Position numbers and translations under genes: made by a program. 64,000 bases of DNA from Methylotenera_A sp031381645. Its GTDB lineage: Bacteria > Pseudomonadota > Gammaproteobacteria > Burkholderiales > Methylophilaceae. The notes under the pieces were generated by a model. The model was given only the letters and a program-made list of their open reading frames with translations, did no database searches and was not told the DNA's origin. The number at the start of each line of letters is the position of its first letter. Within the stretch, counting starts at the first letter, position 1. Shown here piece by piece: positions 17,928-25,316 of this stretch. The stretch covers positions 1 to 64,000 of the forward strand of contig JANMYB010000044.1 in NCBI GenBank assembly GCA_031381645.1, read 5' to 3'.

Positions 17928-19898
17928 ATGTTTGACTCTTTAACCAGCGTTTTACTTCTATTAACCAGTTCGGTATTGGCAGTTGCGCTGTTTCGCGCCA
18001 TGCGTTTGCCTGCAATGCTGGCGTATTTTATGGTGGGCATTCTGTTTGGCCCATTTGCGCTTAACTTATTACCCAGCACAGAATCTGGCCGCCATGTGGC
18101 CGAGTTTGGTATCGTATTTTTAATGTTTAGCATTGGTTTAGAGTTTAGCTTGCCTAAACTTTATGCCATGCGCAAAACCTTGTTTGGCTTGGGCGGCGCG
18201 CAGGTGTTGATTACCTTGTTTGTGACCATTTTACTAAGCTGGCTAGCTGGCTTCAGCCTGCCCACGGCGTTTGTGGTGGGCGGTGCGCTTACCATGTCAT
18301 CCACAGCCATCGTGTCTAAAGTGTTAATGGAGCGCGTCGACTTAAACTCGCGCCATGGTCGCTTAAGTATTGGTATTTTGCTGTTTCAAGATTTAGCAGT
18401 GATTCCTATTTTGGTGCTGTTTCCCGCATTAGGTGCGCAAACAGGTGATTTAGCCACCACTTTAGGCATGTCGTTTATCAAATCTGCCGTGTTGTTATTT
18501 ATATTATTTAAGTTTGGCAAGGGTATCATCAATTTTTGGTTTAGCTTGGTGGCCAAACAACGCTCGCGCGAGTTGTTTGTGATGAACGTGCTCACAGTCA
18601 CTTTGTTGCTGGCGACGGTGACCAAAATTGCGGGCTTGTCATATGCGCTAGGCGCCTTTATTGCAGGTATGTTGATATCCGAAACGCGTTACCGCTATCA
18701 AGTGGAATCTGATATTGCGCCCTTTCGCGATATTTTGCTTGGCTTATTCTTCATCAGCATTGGCATGCTGCTCGATTTTAATTATTTGTTGCAAAACATT
18801 GGTTTGGTTTTGCTACTGTTGGCTGGCTTTGTATTGTTTAAGGCTGTGGTTGTGGCAGTCTTAGTGCGTGCGTTTGGCTTTGAAACAGGCGTAGGTATTC
18901 GCACTGGCATTGTGCTGGCGCAAGCGGGTGAGTTCAGTTTTGTGATTCTAGCGCTGGGGTTAGAACAAAAACTAATCGGCGGTAACGAGCTACAACTGGT
19001 GCTGGCAGCATCTTTATTATCGATGGCGCTTGCTGCGCTTATCATTCCATACAACGGCCGCATTGCACGCAAGCTGGTAAAAAGCTATACCCGCAATAGT
19101 AGCCAAGTGGTCGAGGCGCTAGATGGTGTGAGTAAAGATTTAAAAGATCATGTGATTATTTGTGGTTATGGTCGTAGCGGGCAGTACTTAGGACGCTTTT
19201 TAAAAGAAGAAAATATTCCTTTTATTGCCTTAGATATTGATCCGACGCGCGTACACGAGGCGGCAACAGCAGGGCAGCACGTGATGTATGGCGATGCAGG
19301 CCGACGCATTGTGTTGGAAGCCGCTGGCGGCGAGCGTGCTAAGGCATTAATCGTCAGCTATTCTGATTTGCGCGCTTCGATGAAGGTGCTACATGTTGCG
19401 CAAGAGGCTTACCCAAATTTGCCAGTCATTGTGCGCACTTATGATGAAACGCACATGGATGAATTTCGTGAGGCGGGGGCGACTGAAGTGGTGCCTGAAG
19501 TGTTGGAGGGCAGTTTGATGTTAGCTTCGCACGCTTTGGTTTTATTGGGTGTTCCGTTGAATCGAGTGATAAAACGTATTAGAGTATTTCGAGAAGAGCG
19601 TTACAAGATTTTTAAAGGCTACTTCCGTGGTGTTTCAGATATGGATGCGGCAAACGAACAGCGCGCTAGGTTGCATTCGGTTGAAATTAGCAAAGATTCA
19701 TATGCCAAAAATCTGCGTTTAGATCACATTGATTTGGCGAAATTTAGTGTAGAAGTGCAATTAATACGCCGCCCCAATATGCTTGAAGATATTACTCCGC
19801 GTGGCGATATTATGCTGGCCGATGGCGATGTGTTGGTGTTGTTCGGCAGTCCACAAAGTTTAATTGCAGCAGAAATTTACTTGATTACAGGCAAATAA
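17928..19898 (+). CDS. Kef-type monovalent cation:proton antiporter (CPA2 family)
   Basis: A 656-residue membrane protein. The first roughly 380 residues carry about 12 hydrophobic segments of the Na/H exchanger fold, with a conserved FSIGLEFSLPKL and LFQDLAVIPIL. A TrkA-N (RCK) Rossmann domain follows (HVIICGYGRSGQYLGRFL), and a TrkA-C domain ends the protein (GDIMLADGDVLVLFGS). The layout is that of KefB/KefC/YbaL proteins, which export potassium under nucleotide or glutathione control. The exact ion is not clear from sequence. Divergent from kdsD across about 145 bases. Confidence 0.9.
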   Translation: MFDSLTSVLLLLTSSVLAVALFRAMRLPAMLAYFMVGILFGPFALNLLPSTESGRHVAEFGIVFLMFSIGLEFSLPKLYAMRKTLFGLGGAQVLITLFVTILLSWLAGFSLPTAFVVGGALTMSSTAIVSKVLMERVDLNSRHGRLSIGILLFQDLAVIPILVLFPALGAQTGDLATTLGMSFIKSAVLLFILFKFGKGIINFWFSLVAKQRSRELFVMNVLTVTLLLATVTKIAGLSYALGAFIAGMLISETRYRYQVESDIAPFRDILLGLFFISIGMLLDFNYLLQNIGLVLLLLAGFVLFKAVVVAVLVRAFGFETGVGIRTGIVLAQAGEFSFVILALGLEQKLIGGNELQLVLAASLLSMALAALIIPYNGRIARKLVKSYTRNSSQVVEALDGVSKDLKDHVIICGYGRSGQYLGRFLKEENIPFIALDIDPTRVHEAATAGQHVMYGDAGRRIVLEAAGGERAKALIVSYSDLRASMKVLHVAQEAYPNLPVIVRTYDETHMDEFREAGATEVVPEVLEGSLMLASHALVLLGVPLNRVIKRIRVFREERYKIFKGYFRGVSDMDAANEQRARLHSVEISKDSYAKNLRLDHIDLAKFSVEVQLIRRPNMLEDITPRGDIMLADGDVLVLFGSPQSLIAAEIYLITGK

Positions 19899-19912
19899 AT
19901 AGGTTTTAGTCG

Positions 19913-20920
19913 TTGGCTAGAAAAATAATAGTGGTAGGTGGCGGCATTGTTGGCTGCATGACAGCGCTGGCATTGGTTGAGCGCGGTTGTGATGTCACCA
20001 TTGTGGAGCGTAATATTATCGCTGCGCAAACCTCGGGCGAATCGTCATGGGCAGGCGCAGGTATTTTGTTTCCGCTACTACCGTGGATGTATCAAGATGC
20101 AGTGAATCAACTCGCTATGGCAGGCGCTGGCATGTATGAAAGACTATGTGAGCGCTTACTCACCGCCACGGGAATTGACCCAGAATACACACAAAGTGGT
20201 ATTCAGATTTTGTCGCCTCCAGATGAAAAGGCCGCGATTGATTGGTGTGAAAAAAATAAAATTCCCGTAGAAAAAAACGCCCAAGGTTTGTTTTTGCCTT
20301 CTGTTGCGCAAGTGCGGCCGCCAAATTTGCTGCAAGCCTTACGGCAAATACTCATACAACAAAATGTCACTTTGCTAGAAAACACGCAGCTTGAACCGCT
20401 TAAAAATGTGAATAAAATAGATGGCTGGAAGACCAATACTGGTGAGACTCTCAAGGCAGATGTATTTGTAGTGACTTCGGGCGCTTGGAGCTTTGAATTA
20501 CTCAAAGATACCGCTGCAAATCTCAACATAAAACCCATGCGTGGGCAGATTTTGCTTTATGAAAATGTGCCAGAAATACCGCAAAATATAATCTACCAAA
20601 ATGGCTTCTACCTAGTACCGCGGCGCGATGGCTTGCTGCTGGCGGGCAGCACGCTAGAGGATGTGGGCTTTGACCCGCGCACCACAGAAGTGGTGAAACA
20701 GGCACTTAAAACCAAAGCCGAAAGCATTTTACCCAGCTTAAAGAATGCCGCTATACGCAAGCACTGGAGCGGCCTGCGGCCTGGTACGCCGGATAATTTA
20801 CCGACAATTGCCGCGCATCCAACCATTCAAAACTTGTACTTAAATACGGGGCATTTTAGGTATGGTTTAACCATGGCGCCCGCCAGTGCGGAACGTATTA
20901 CTGCACAAATTTGTGACTGA
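19913..20920 (+). CDS. thiO: FAD-dependent oxidoreductase, ThiO-like glycine oxidase
   Basis: A 335-residue DAO-type flavoenzyme. The N-terminal dinucleotide fold is KIIVVGGGIVGCMTALALVERG with Glu downstream (VTIVERN), and the C terminus contains GLRPGTPDNLPTIA and NTGHFRYGLTMAPASAERI, which fit ThiO glycine oxidases supplying iminoglycine for thiazole synthesis. A TTG start at 19913 gives MARKIIVVGGG at the natural N terminus. No other thi gene is adjacent, so D-amino acid oxidase activity on another substrate is possible. Confidence 0.82.
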   Translation: MARKIIVVGGGIVGCMTALALVERGCDVTIVERNIIAAQTSGESSWAGAGILFPLLPWMYQDAVNQLAMAGAGMYERLCERLLTATGIDPEYTQSGIQILSPPDEKAAIDWCEKNKIPVEKNAQGLFLPSVAQVRPPNLLQALRQILIQQNVTLLENTQLEPLKNVNKIDGWKTNTGETLKADVFVVTSGAWSFELLKDTAANLNIKPMRGQILLYENVPEIPQNIIYQNGFYLVPRRDGLLLAGSTLEDVGFDPRTTEVVKQALKTKAESILPSLKNAAIRKHWSGLRPGTPDNLPTIAAHPTIQNLYLNTGHFRYGLTMAPASAERITAQICD

Positions 20921-20952
20921 CGCCAAGTTCTGCGGCAGTTTGTAAACTGTGA

Positions 20953-20988
20953 TTTTGTGGGAAACTTTTGCATAGCAAAACCACAAAA
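20953..20988. terminator. Hairpin after thiO
   Basis: Outer arms TTTTGTGG (20953-20960) and CCACAAAA (20981-20988) pair perfectly, and inner arms TTTTGC and GCAAAA close over ATA, leaving GAAAC as a bulge. It sits just downstream of thiO, where it could end transcription, and next to the end of the cassette array. Confidence 0.5.
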
Positions 20989-20992
20989 GCGC

Positions 20993-21046
20993 GATTTACA
21001 AAATGTCCAGCACGCGAAGCGTGCGAGCTGCAACGATTTGTTAGCC
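20993..21046 (-). other. attC-like recombination site of cassette B
   Basis: On the minus strand it opens with GGCTAAC then AAATCGTTGCAGC, forms a hairpin with arms GCACGC and GCGTGC around TTC, and closes with GTAAATC in place of the expected GTTRRRY box. The TAA stop of the cassette B gene lies inside the first box. At 54 bases it is slightly short and the final box is degenerate. Confidence 0.6.
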
Positions 21047-21670
21047 TTTTTCAATATATTCAAGTGATATGTTTTCAAAGTTAATGATTTCCGTGGTTTC
21101 AAAATTGCACTGCTGCCACATAATTTCTTCATTGTTTTTTAAAAAATCTAATTGCTCTGAAATGTCACCACCTTGCTCTGTCCGAAGACTAGAAGCCAAA
21201 ACATTGCTAATAGTTAATACAATGGGAGACGGTTCATTAATTAAAATAGAGCGTAACTCATGGGAAGAAGGAAACACTTTTAAGGCGGAATCTTCGGATA
21301 TTTCCTTTAGCGCTTCGTAAGCAGATATGAAAATTGATAGATATTCTGACCCATAATGATTTAACTTTGCATAGTTTGTCGCTGTGCATTTGGATGGAGT
21401 CAAATACACAGAGCCATAGCGAAAATTCATTCCGCTGTTTGTAACTCTGCCATTTAGCATAGTATTACAAATATAACCATTATTCGCCCACCACTCTGAC
21501 TCAGAAAAACGTTCCGAAAAAACCTCGCAGATATTTTGAAATAGACTTTCAATGTTGTACTTTTTCAGTACGTTAATACCTCCTAACCCTTCTTTCTTTA
21601 TTGATGAAAGAAAAATACTGGATGTACCATGATACAGATCAGTTTTTAAAATTCCCGAGTTGTCAATCAT
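21041..21670 (-). CDS. ADP-ribosyltransferase-like cassette protein
   Basis: A 209-residue protein of unknown role carried in an integron-type cassette. The N-terminal stretch LYHGTSSIFLSSIKKEGLGG and the later VYLTPSKCTATNYAKL resemble the first two conserved segments of ADP-ribosyltransferase fold enzymes (an H-G-T strand, then a Y-L-T strand followed by a helix with A..YA). A clear catalytic third-strand Glu motif could not be assigned with confidence; the glutamates in TTEIINFENISLEYIE are candidates. No signal peptide or membrane helix. AAAGGA precedes the ATG. Cassette genes often encode toxins or defence factors, so this is a candidate effector; that is inference. Confidence 0.6.
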   Translation of the reverse strand: MIDNSGILKTDLYHGTSSIFLSSIKKEGLGGINVLKKYNIESLFQNICEVFSERFSESEWWANNGYICNTMLNGRVTNSGMNFRYGSVYLTPSKCTATNYAKLNHYGSEYLSIFISAYEALKEISEDSALKVFPSSHELRSILINEPSPIVLTISNVLASSLRTEQGGDISEQLDFLKNNEEIMWQQCNFETTEIINFENISLEYIEKG

Positions 21671-21683
21671 GTGCGTCCTTTAT

Positions 21684-21753
21684 GGCTAACGTAGAAGTCA
21701 CCGGCGCTGCGCGGCTTTATCGCGCAGCGTCCGTGTGGACTGCCAGGTTGGAG
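21684..21753 (-). other. attC-like recombination site of cassette A
   Basis: A 70-base site. On the minus strand it opens CTCCAAC, closes GTTAGCC, and its middle folds on itself: CGCTGCGCG pairs with CGCGCAGCG around a short loop, the next segments GTCCACACGG and CCGGTGAC pair imperfectly with bulges, and AAC/GTT close the outer end. Imperfect symmetry with extrahelical bases is typical of attC sites. Confidence 0.7.
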
Positions 21754-21757
21754 ATGT

Positions 21758-22498
21758 TCATCGTAACTTAGCTTTTTCACTATCAATTACTGCGAGTTCG
21801 GCATCGCGCTTTGAAAGGATTGACTTGTATTGAGCAGATTCTTTCGCTTTTTCTTCGGAGTCGCCCTTGACAAACGGTGTGATTACGAATGATCCGATTG
21901 TCCACCACATAAATATTTCAGCATTAATCTTTGAAAAAAACACAGCAAGTAGCATCCCGAGTGCAAGGAAAACGCCAGCAAAATAGGCCCAGAAATTTGT
22001 ACATGGTAGTGCCGCTTTCAATGATGGCTCGTATCGTGAAATGATTTCTTGACGTCTGTCATTCAATGCGGATATTCGTTTTCGCCGATCCTCTTCGGCC
22101 GCACGCCTTGCGCGTTCCTCACCTTCTTCGGCCGCACGCCTTGAGCGTTCCTCAGCATCTCTCTGCCGTTTGATTGCTTCAACTTTCGCCCTGTCAGCAC
22201 GTTTGAAATTCTCAACTTGCATTTTTGTGCCAACAACCCCCTTTATTGATATGATTGCTTCTTCAGTAGTGCAGCGAAACCACTCTTTCCCCTCCCTGTG
22301 ATTTCTCAAGCGACCGTGAACTGTTTGCTCGACGTCACGCGGTTCGTCAACCAATACCTCATAGTCAACGGCGTATGGGTGAGGTGACCCAGTGTGATTT
22401 AACTCTGCCGCCCGCAGCTCTGGGTCTTTCATGGAAAAGCCAACCTTGATGAGGCCAGGCATGGCTTTGTTTGTGATGACGTAAACCCAACCCTTCAT
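21758..22498 (-). CDS. T5orf172/Mug113-type (GIY-YIG-like) domain protein with membrane segments
   Basis: A 246-residue cassette protein. Residues 1-90 form a GIY-YIG-related domain: GWVYVITNKAMPGLIKVGFS, an Arg in ELRAAEL, a conserved Glu in DVEQTVHGRLRNHREGKEWF. This is followed by a charged coiled-coil (about 110-145) that includes an 11-residue tandem repeat, RRAAEEGEERA then RRAAEED, and by two hydrophobic segments (FWAYFAGVFLALGMLLAVFF and FMWWTIGSFVITPFV). The start at 22498 gives the natural N terminus MKGWVYVIT and has AGGAG upstream. Proteins with this domain are found with phages and mobile DNA; nuclease activity is unproven. Confidence 0.7.
   Translation of the reverse strand: MKGWVYVITNKAMPGLIKVGFSMKDPELRAAELNHTGSPHPYAVDYEVLVDEPRDVEQTVHGRLRNHREGKEWFRCTTEEAIISIKGVVGTKMQVENFKRADRAKVEAIKRQRDAEERSRRAAEEGEERARRAAEEDRRKRISALNDRRQEIISRYEPSLKAALPCTNFWAYFAGVFLALGMLLAVFFSKINAEIFMWWTIGSFVITPFVKGDSEEKAKESAQYKSILSKRDAELAVIDSEKAKLR
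22093..22154. repeat. Direct repeat of about 29 bases, period 33, inside the coiled coil
   Basis: Two copies beginning CTTCGGCCGCACGCCTTG (22093 and 22126) differ by one base over about 29 positions. The unit is in frame and encodes the repeated RRAAEE coiled-coil segment, so copy number changes would alter length without a frameshift. Confidence 0.8.
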
Positions 22499-22597
22499 GG
22501 CGATAACTCTCCTAATCTCCAACGTAAAGTAGAACCCAAAAATGAACTTAATCTTTTATTGGGGCTGGTGTATAAAACATTAAAGTTTAGCATTAGC

Positions 22598-22804
22598 TTA
22601 TTTCGCTTCATCTGCTGGTGCTTCAATATTTTCTAATGCTTTCTGTTGCTCTGCAGCCAGTGCTTCGGCAGCGTTAATATCATTGGTGGCTTTATCGATA
22701 ATCGTTTTAGGAATAGCACCCACTTCGGCGGAGGCTTGTTTTTGCTGCTCGCAGGCGCTTAATGTAACGGCGCACAAGGTACAAATTAGCAACCATTTAA
22801 CCAT
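22598..22804 (-). CDS. Small lipoprotein of unknown function
   Basis: A 68-residue protein with a lipoprotein signal: basic MVK start, hydrophobic core and lipobox LSAC with Cys18. The mature part is about 50 residues, Ala/Glu/Gln rich and probably helical (IDKATNDINAAEALAAEQQKAL). No known domain was recognised. AGGAG lies in front of its ATG. It follows the beta-barrel gene by 20 bases on the same strand and may be cotranscribed with it. Confidence 0.75.
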   Translation of the reverse strand: MVKWLLICTLCAVTLSACEQQKQASAEVGAIPKTIIDKATNDINAAEALAAEQQKALENIEAPADEAK

Positions 22805-22824
22805 CTTATTCTCCTAAAAGTAAC

Positions 22825-23613
22825 TTAGAAATAGTGCACTATCACAAAGCCAGAACCCCAATTTGGGCTGGCATCGCTATAGCCTGTGAGCAGGTAAAAG
22901 TTAAGTTTATTGTTGTCGTTAAGATAGTAGTTTGCGTAAGCTGAGGCTTCTTGCGCATTTTGCGAGAATTGGGTGACTTTTTGTTGCCAATCGTAACTCG
23001 CTCCAAGCGTTAAATCGCGATTCACTAGATATTCAAAGCCAAGCGAAGTGGACCACATATTTTTGTAATTAATGCCGCTTGGGTCACCTTTCCATTTGTA
23101 GCCTACGTTCCAATAGGGCGTCCAATGGCTGATGGTTTTAAAAACTTCTAGATTTAAGCCATAGTCAGTTTTTCCCGAACCTAAAAATTTATTTTCGTCC
23201 GCAGTGGGGATTTTAATTTTACCGATGATATCAAGCCCGACAAGGTAATCACGGTCATCCAGCAGGGCGTAAGCGGCCGATAAATGGACATCGCCAATGC
23301 CTGTCTCTGTATTTTTTTTGCCACCACTGCCAATAAAGTTACCGTCTGCATCTACGTTGTTGGGGCTTGTGACGTGTAGCCAAGAGGTGGAAGCTCCAAA
23401 GCGCCAAGCGCCTGTTCTGTACTTTAAACTAATCGGAATTGCCCATACATCGGTATCTTCGCTTGCTCCATAATTGCCAGAAGAATAATCAGCGCCGACA
23501 GAAACTGAAAACCTGCCGCTAGAAGGCTTGTTTGATTGGGTTGGCTCGGCAGCCAAGCAGGCTTGGCTAATTAAAGCCAAGAGCCCGAAAGTATAAATAA
23601 AGTGCATAGCCAT
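22825..23613 (-). CDS. Outer-membrane beta-barrel protein (transporter-like, MetA-pathway family)
   Basis: A 262-residue exported protein. The signal peptide ends near CLAAEP. The mature sequence shows alternating amphipathic strands (FSVSVGADYSSG, ISLKYRTGAWRFGASTSWLHV, GDVHLSAAYALL, LTLGASYDWQQKV) and ends in Phe (VIVHYF), the usual signature for outer-membrane insertion. It resembles PF13557-type transporter-annotated barrels, whose substrates are mostly unknown. It stands alone apart from the small lipoprotein gene behind it. Confidence 0.75.
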   Translation of the reverse strand: MAMHFIYTFGLLALISQACLAAEPTQSNKPSSGRFSVSVGADYSSGNYGASEDTDVWAIPISLKYRTGAWRFGASTSWLHVTSPNNVDADGNFIGSGGKKNTETGIGDVHLSAAYALLDDRDYLVGLDIIGKIKIPTADENKFLGSGKTDYGLNLEVFKTISHWTPYWNVGYKWKGDPSGINYKNMWSTSLGFEYLVNRDLTLGASYDWQQKVTQFSQNAQEASAYANYYLNDNNKLNFYLLTGYSDASPNWGSGFVIVHYF

Positions 23614-23686
23614 TCTTTCTAATCGAATTATTTTAAGGGCAGTAGCTAATAGTTAAATCCTAGCACAAAAAAATATAAAATAATAC

Positions 23687-23741
23687 TTGACACGGGATTA
23701 TATCCCATTTAATCTACATACATAAAAAGGGATTATATCCC
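23687..23741 (+). promoter_or_regulatory. Sigma-70 promoter with two palindromic operator copies
   Basis: A perfect -35 box TTGACA (23687-23692), a 17-base spacer and TAATCT (23710-23715) form a promoter for the small secreted protein gene. The 13-base palindrome GGGATTATATCCC occurs twice, at 23694-23706 within the spacer and at 23729-23741 just after the expected transcription start, with 35 bases between starts. This placement suggests repression by a dimeric regulator that is not identified in the window. Confidence 0.7.
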
Positions 23742-23780
23742 ATTTTATTAATTTTTAACTTAATTGTTGAGGAGTTTGAA

Positions 23781-24077
23781 ATGAATAAATTACTTTTATC
23801 TTTAATGTTAGCTTTGGGTGTGGCAATGGTTTCTACACCTGCAATGGCAAGACAAGGCGCAGATGGCCCTGTTGGTCATGTGCGTGGTGCAGATCATGCT
23901 GATGGACATGTAAGCGGTCGGGATCGCGTAAGAGTTGGTGGCGGAGGCCGTAATGATCGTACTGGTGACGCACCTCGTGTTAATGGCGAAGATGGTGGTG
24001 TACATCAATGTCGCGGTTGCGATGATCCAACGAGTGGTCGTAACCGTAATCGTTCTATCCCAAGTACTGACGATTAG
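23781..24077 (+). CDS. Small secreted Gly/Asp/Arg-rich protein
   Basis: A 98-residue protein with a clear signal peptide (MNKLLLSLMLALGVAMVSTPAMA, cleavage after AMA). The mature 75 residues are hydrophilic and rich in Gly, Asp, Arg and His, with HVRGADHADGHVSGRDR and a single CRGC pair near the C terminus. No known family was recognised. The CxxC pair and histidines could bind metal, but this is only a possibility. GAGGAG precedes the ATG, and the promoter upstream has paired operators, so expression is probably conditional. Confidence 0.7.
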   Translation: MNKLLLSLMLALGVAMVSTPAMARQGADGPVGHVRGADHADGHVSGRDRVRVGGGGRNDRTGDAPRVNGEDGGVHQCRGCDDPTSGRNRNRSIPSTDD

Positions 24078-24142
24078 TTGCGAAAGTATTAGGGGCTAAT
24101 TAGGTAATTGCGTATTAGTTTGATAGTGTGATTTTTTAGTAC

Positions 24143-24191
24143 AAACCACTCGTTTATTTAACTGATAGTCATAATCAGAGACGAGTGGTTT
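24143..24191. terminator. Bidirectional terminator-like inverted repeat
   Basis: Arms AAACCACTCGT (24143-24153) and ACGAGTGGTTT (24181-24191) pair perfectly, with a smaller hairpin CTGAT/ATCAG in the loop, followed by ATTTTGTT. It lies downstream of the small secreted protein gene and of the minus-strand moaC remnant. Confidence 0.75.
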
Positions 24192-24255
24192 ATTTTGTTA
24201 CCCAATCGCCAGATTTCCCACCGTATTTTTCTAGCAGTCTATAATAGCTAACATC
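24190..24255 (-). pseudogene. Duplicated 3' end of moaC (remnant)
   Basis: The minus strand reads DVSYYRLLEKYGGKSGDWVTK then TAA, with no start codon and a stop upstream. It matches the C terminus of the intact MoaC encoded at 25317-25793 (SDIKLLEKSGGKSGDWSAK) and the DNA is about three quarters identical over some 60 bases. The membrane protein gene 24255-25274 lies between the two copies, so this looks like the footprint of an insertion or unequal duplication at the moaC 3' end. Confidence 0.8.
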
Positions 24256-25274
24256 TAATTAAGTTTAATCCATATTCTAGAGCCTGGGGAGTGATAAAAC
24301 ATATCTCCTTCAACATCAATCTTTAGGAGCAGTCTATGATATCCGAGCGCAAAATCCGAGATAGGTATATTGGCATCAAAGCCACTATAAAGATAATCCG
24401 GATTATTAAAATGCGTGGCAACATCTTTACGTTCGATACCGTAATGAACAGAGTAATCTTTGCCACCTAAACTTAGCCGGATATTTTTTATATTATCTGC
24501 GCTTGCAACCCAGCCTCTCACTAAAATACTATTTTGTTTATGACTTACCTCTACATCTGAGGTATCTTTAATCTTAAAAAGTTCTATATGATTAACGCTG
24601 TCAATGTAACCATATACAGAATCCTGATTTTTAGACCATTTGCCAGGATCAGCTTCTGGCCCTACCACTTCATACATAAGCAATACAAAAGAACAAAAAA
24701 TTCCCAATACTGAGTGAAATATCGTGATGGTGAAAAGATTGGGATATTTGTGATAAATACTCGTCCATACAATGCCCGCGACAAAGCAGAATATGATGAG
24801 CGGTGGTGATGGAATGTGTATCATGGAGAAAGTGAATGCTGAAAAAATAATAGCAATATTGGTATGGGGAAAAAATATTTTTCTGTAGCGCCTAAAGAAA
24901 AAAGCTAGAAAAATATATGCTTGGCATAACACCACAAACGGGTAGATAGCAAGTCTTTTCCAGAAAGCATAATCATGATAAAAAAAATTGTTTACTGGTA
25001 AAAAGTGCTGCCATACCACATATAAAATTGGAATAACTATTGATATGAAAATAAGCAGTAATTTAAAAGAGTCATGCCAGTTTTTCAGGCTTAAGCCGAT
25101 GTTTTCTAAGCTTTCCTTATTACTGAAATCTGAATAAATTAAAAATAAAAGGATTGGTATTACGGAGAAAATTTTTACCCACTGAGAATGCAGTGGAATT
25201 ATTAGCCATACATAACCAAAAATAAATATAATTCCAGCCAAAACTTCTAATAGTGGTTTGATTTTTTGAGGCAT
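24255..25274 (-). CDS. CPBP-like membrane protein with C-terminal beta-sandwich domain
   Basis: A 339-residue protein. Residues 1-205 contain about seven or eight membrane helices. The segment FSMIHIPSPPLIIFCFVAGIVWTSIYHKYPNLFTITIFHSVLG matches the second half of the CPBP intramembrane protease family, with the two expected His residues, but the family's EExxxR motif is replaced by QAYIFLAFFFRR, so the catalytic Glu pair seems absent. Residues 215-339 form a soluble domain (GYIDSVN, VRGWVASADNIKNIRLSLGG, YSGFDANIP) like beta-sandwich modules in surface polysaccharide proteins. It is flanked by moaC and a moaC remnant, implying insertion. Function unknown. Confidence 0.6.
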   Translation of the reverse strand: MPQKIKPLLEVLAGIIFIFGYVWLIIPLHSQWVKIFSVIPILLFLIYSDFSNKESLENIGLSLKNWHDSFKLLLIFISIVIPILYVVWQHFLPVNNFFYHDYAFWKRLAIYPFVVLCQAYIFLAFFFRRYRKIFFPHTNIAIIFSAFTFSMIHIPSPPLIIFCFVAGIVWTSIYHKYPNLFTITIFHSVLGIFCSFVLLMYEVVGPEADPGKWSKNQDSVYGYIDSVNHIELFKIKDTSDVEVSHKQNSILVRGWVASADNIKNIRLSLGGKDYSVHYGIERKDVATHFNNPDYLYSGFDANIPISDFALGYHRLLLKIDVEGDMFYHSPGSRIWIKLN

Positions 25275-25316
25275 ACTATTTGCTCTTTTCTTTTGGGTAA
25301 AGACGGCACATAGAAT

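Larger units (their letters stand above)
20993..22523 (-). mobile_element. Two-cassette integron-type array without integrase
   Basis: Two minus-strand genes are each bracketed by boxes that follow the integron cassette rule: the seven bases at the start of a cassette are the reverse complement of the first box (R'') of its own attC site. Read on the minus strand, cassette A starts at GTTGGAG (22523-22517) and its attC opens with CTCCAAC (21753-21747); cassette B starts at GTTAGCC (21690-21684) and its attC opens with GGCTAAC (21046-21040). Strong hairpins lie inside both sites. No integrase gene and no clear attI are visible, so this resembles a small cluster of attC sites lacking an integrase, or cassettes inserted at a secondary site. 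Confidence 0.72.

Noticed and set aside
24143..24191. Inverted repeat considered as the end of an insertion sequence
   Set aside because: No transposase or second copy of the repeat is present; the hairpin plus T-rich end fits a terminator.
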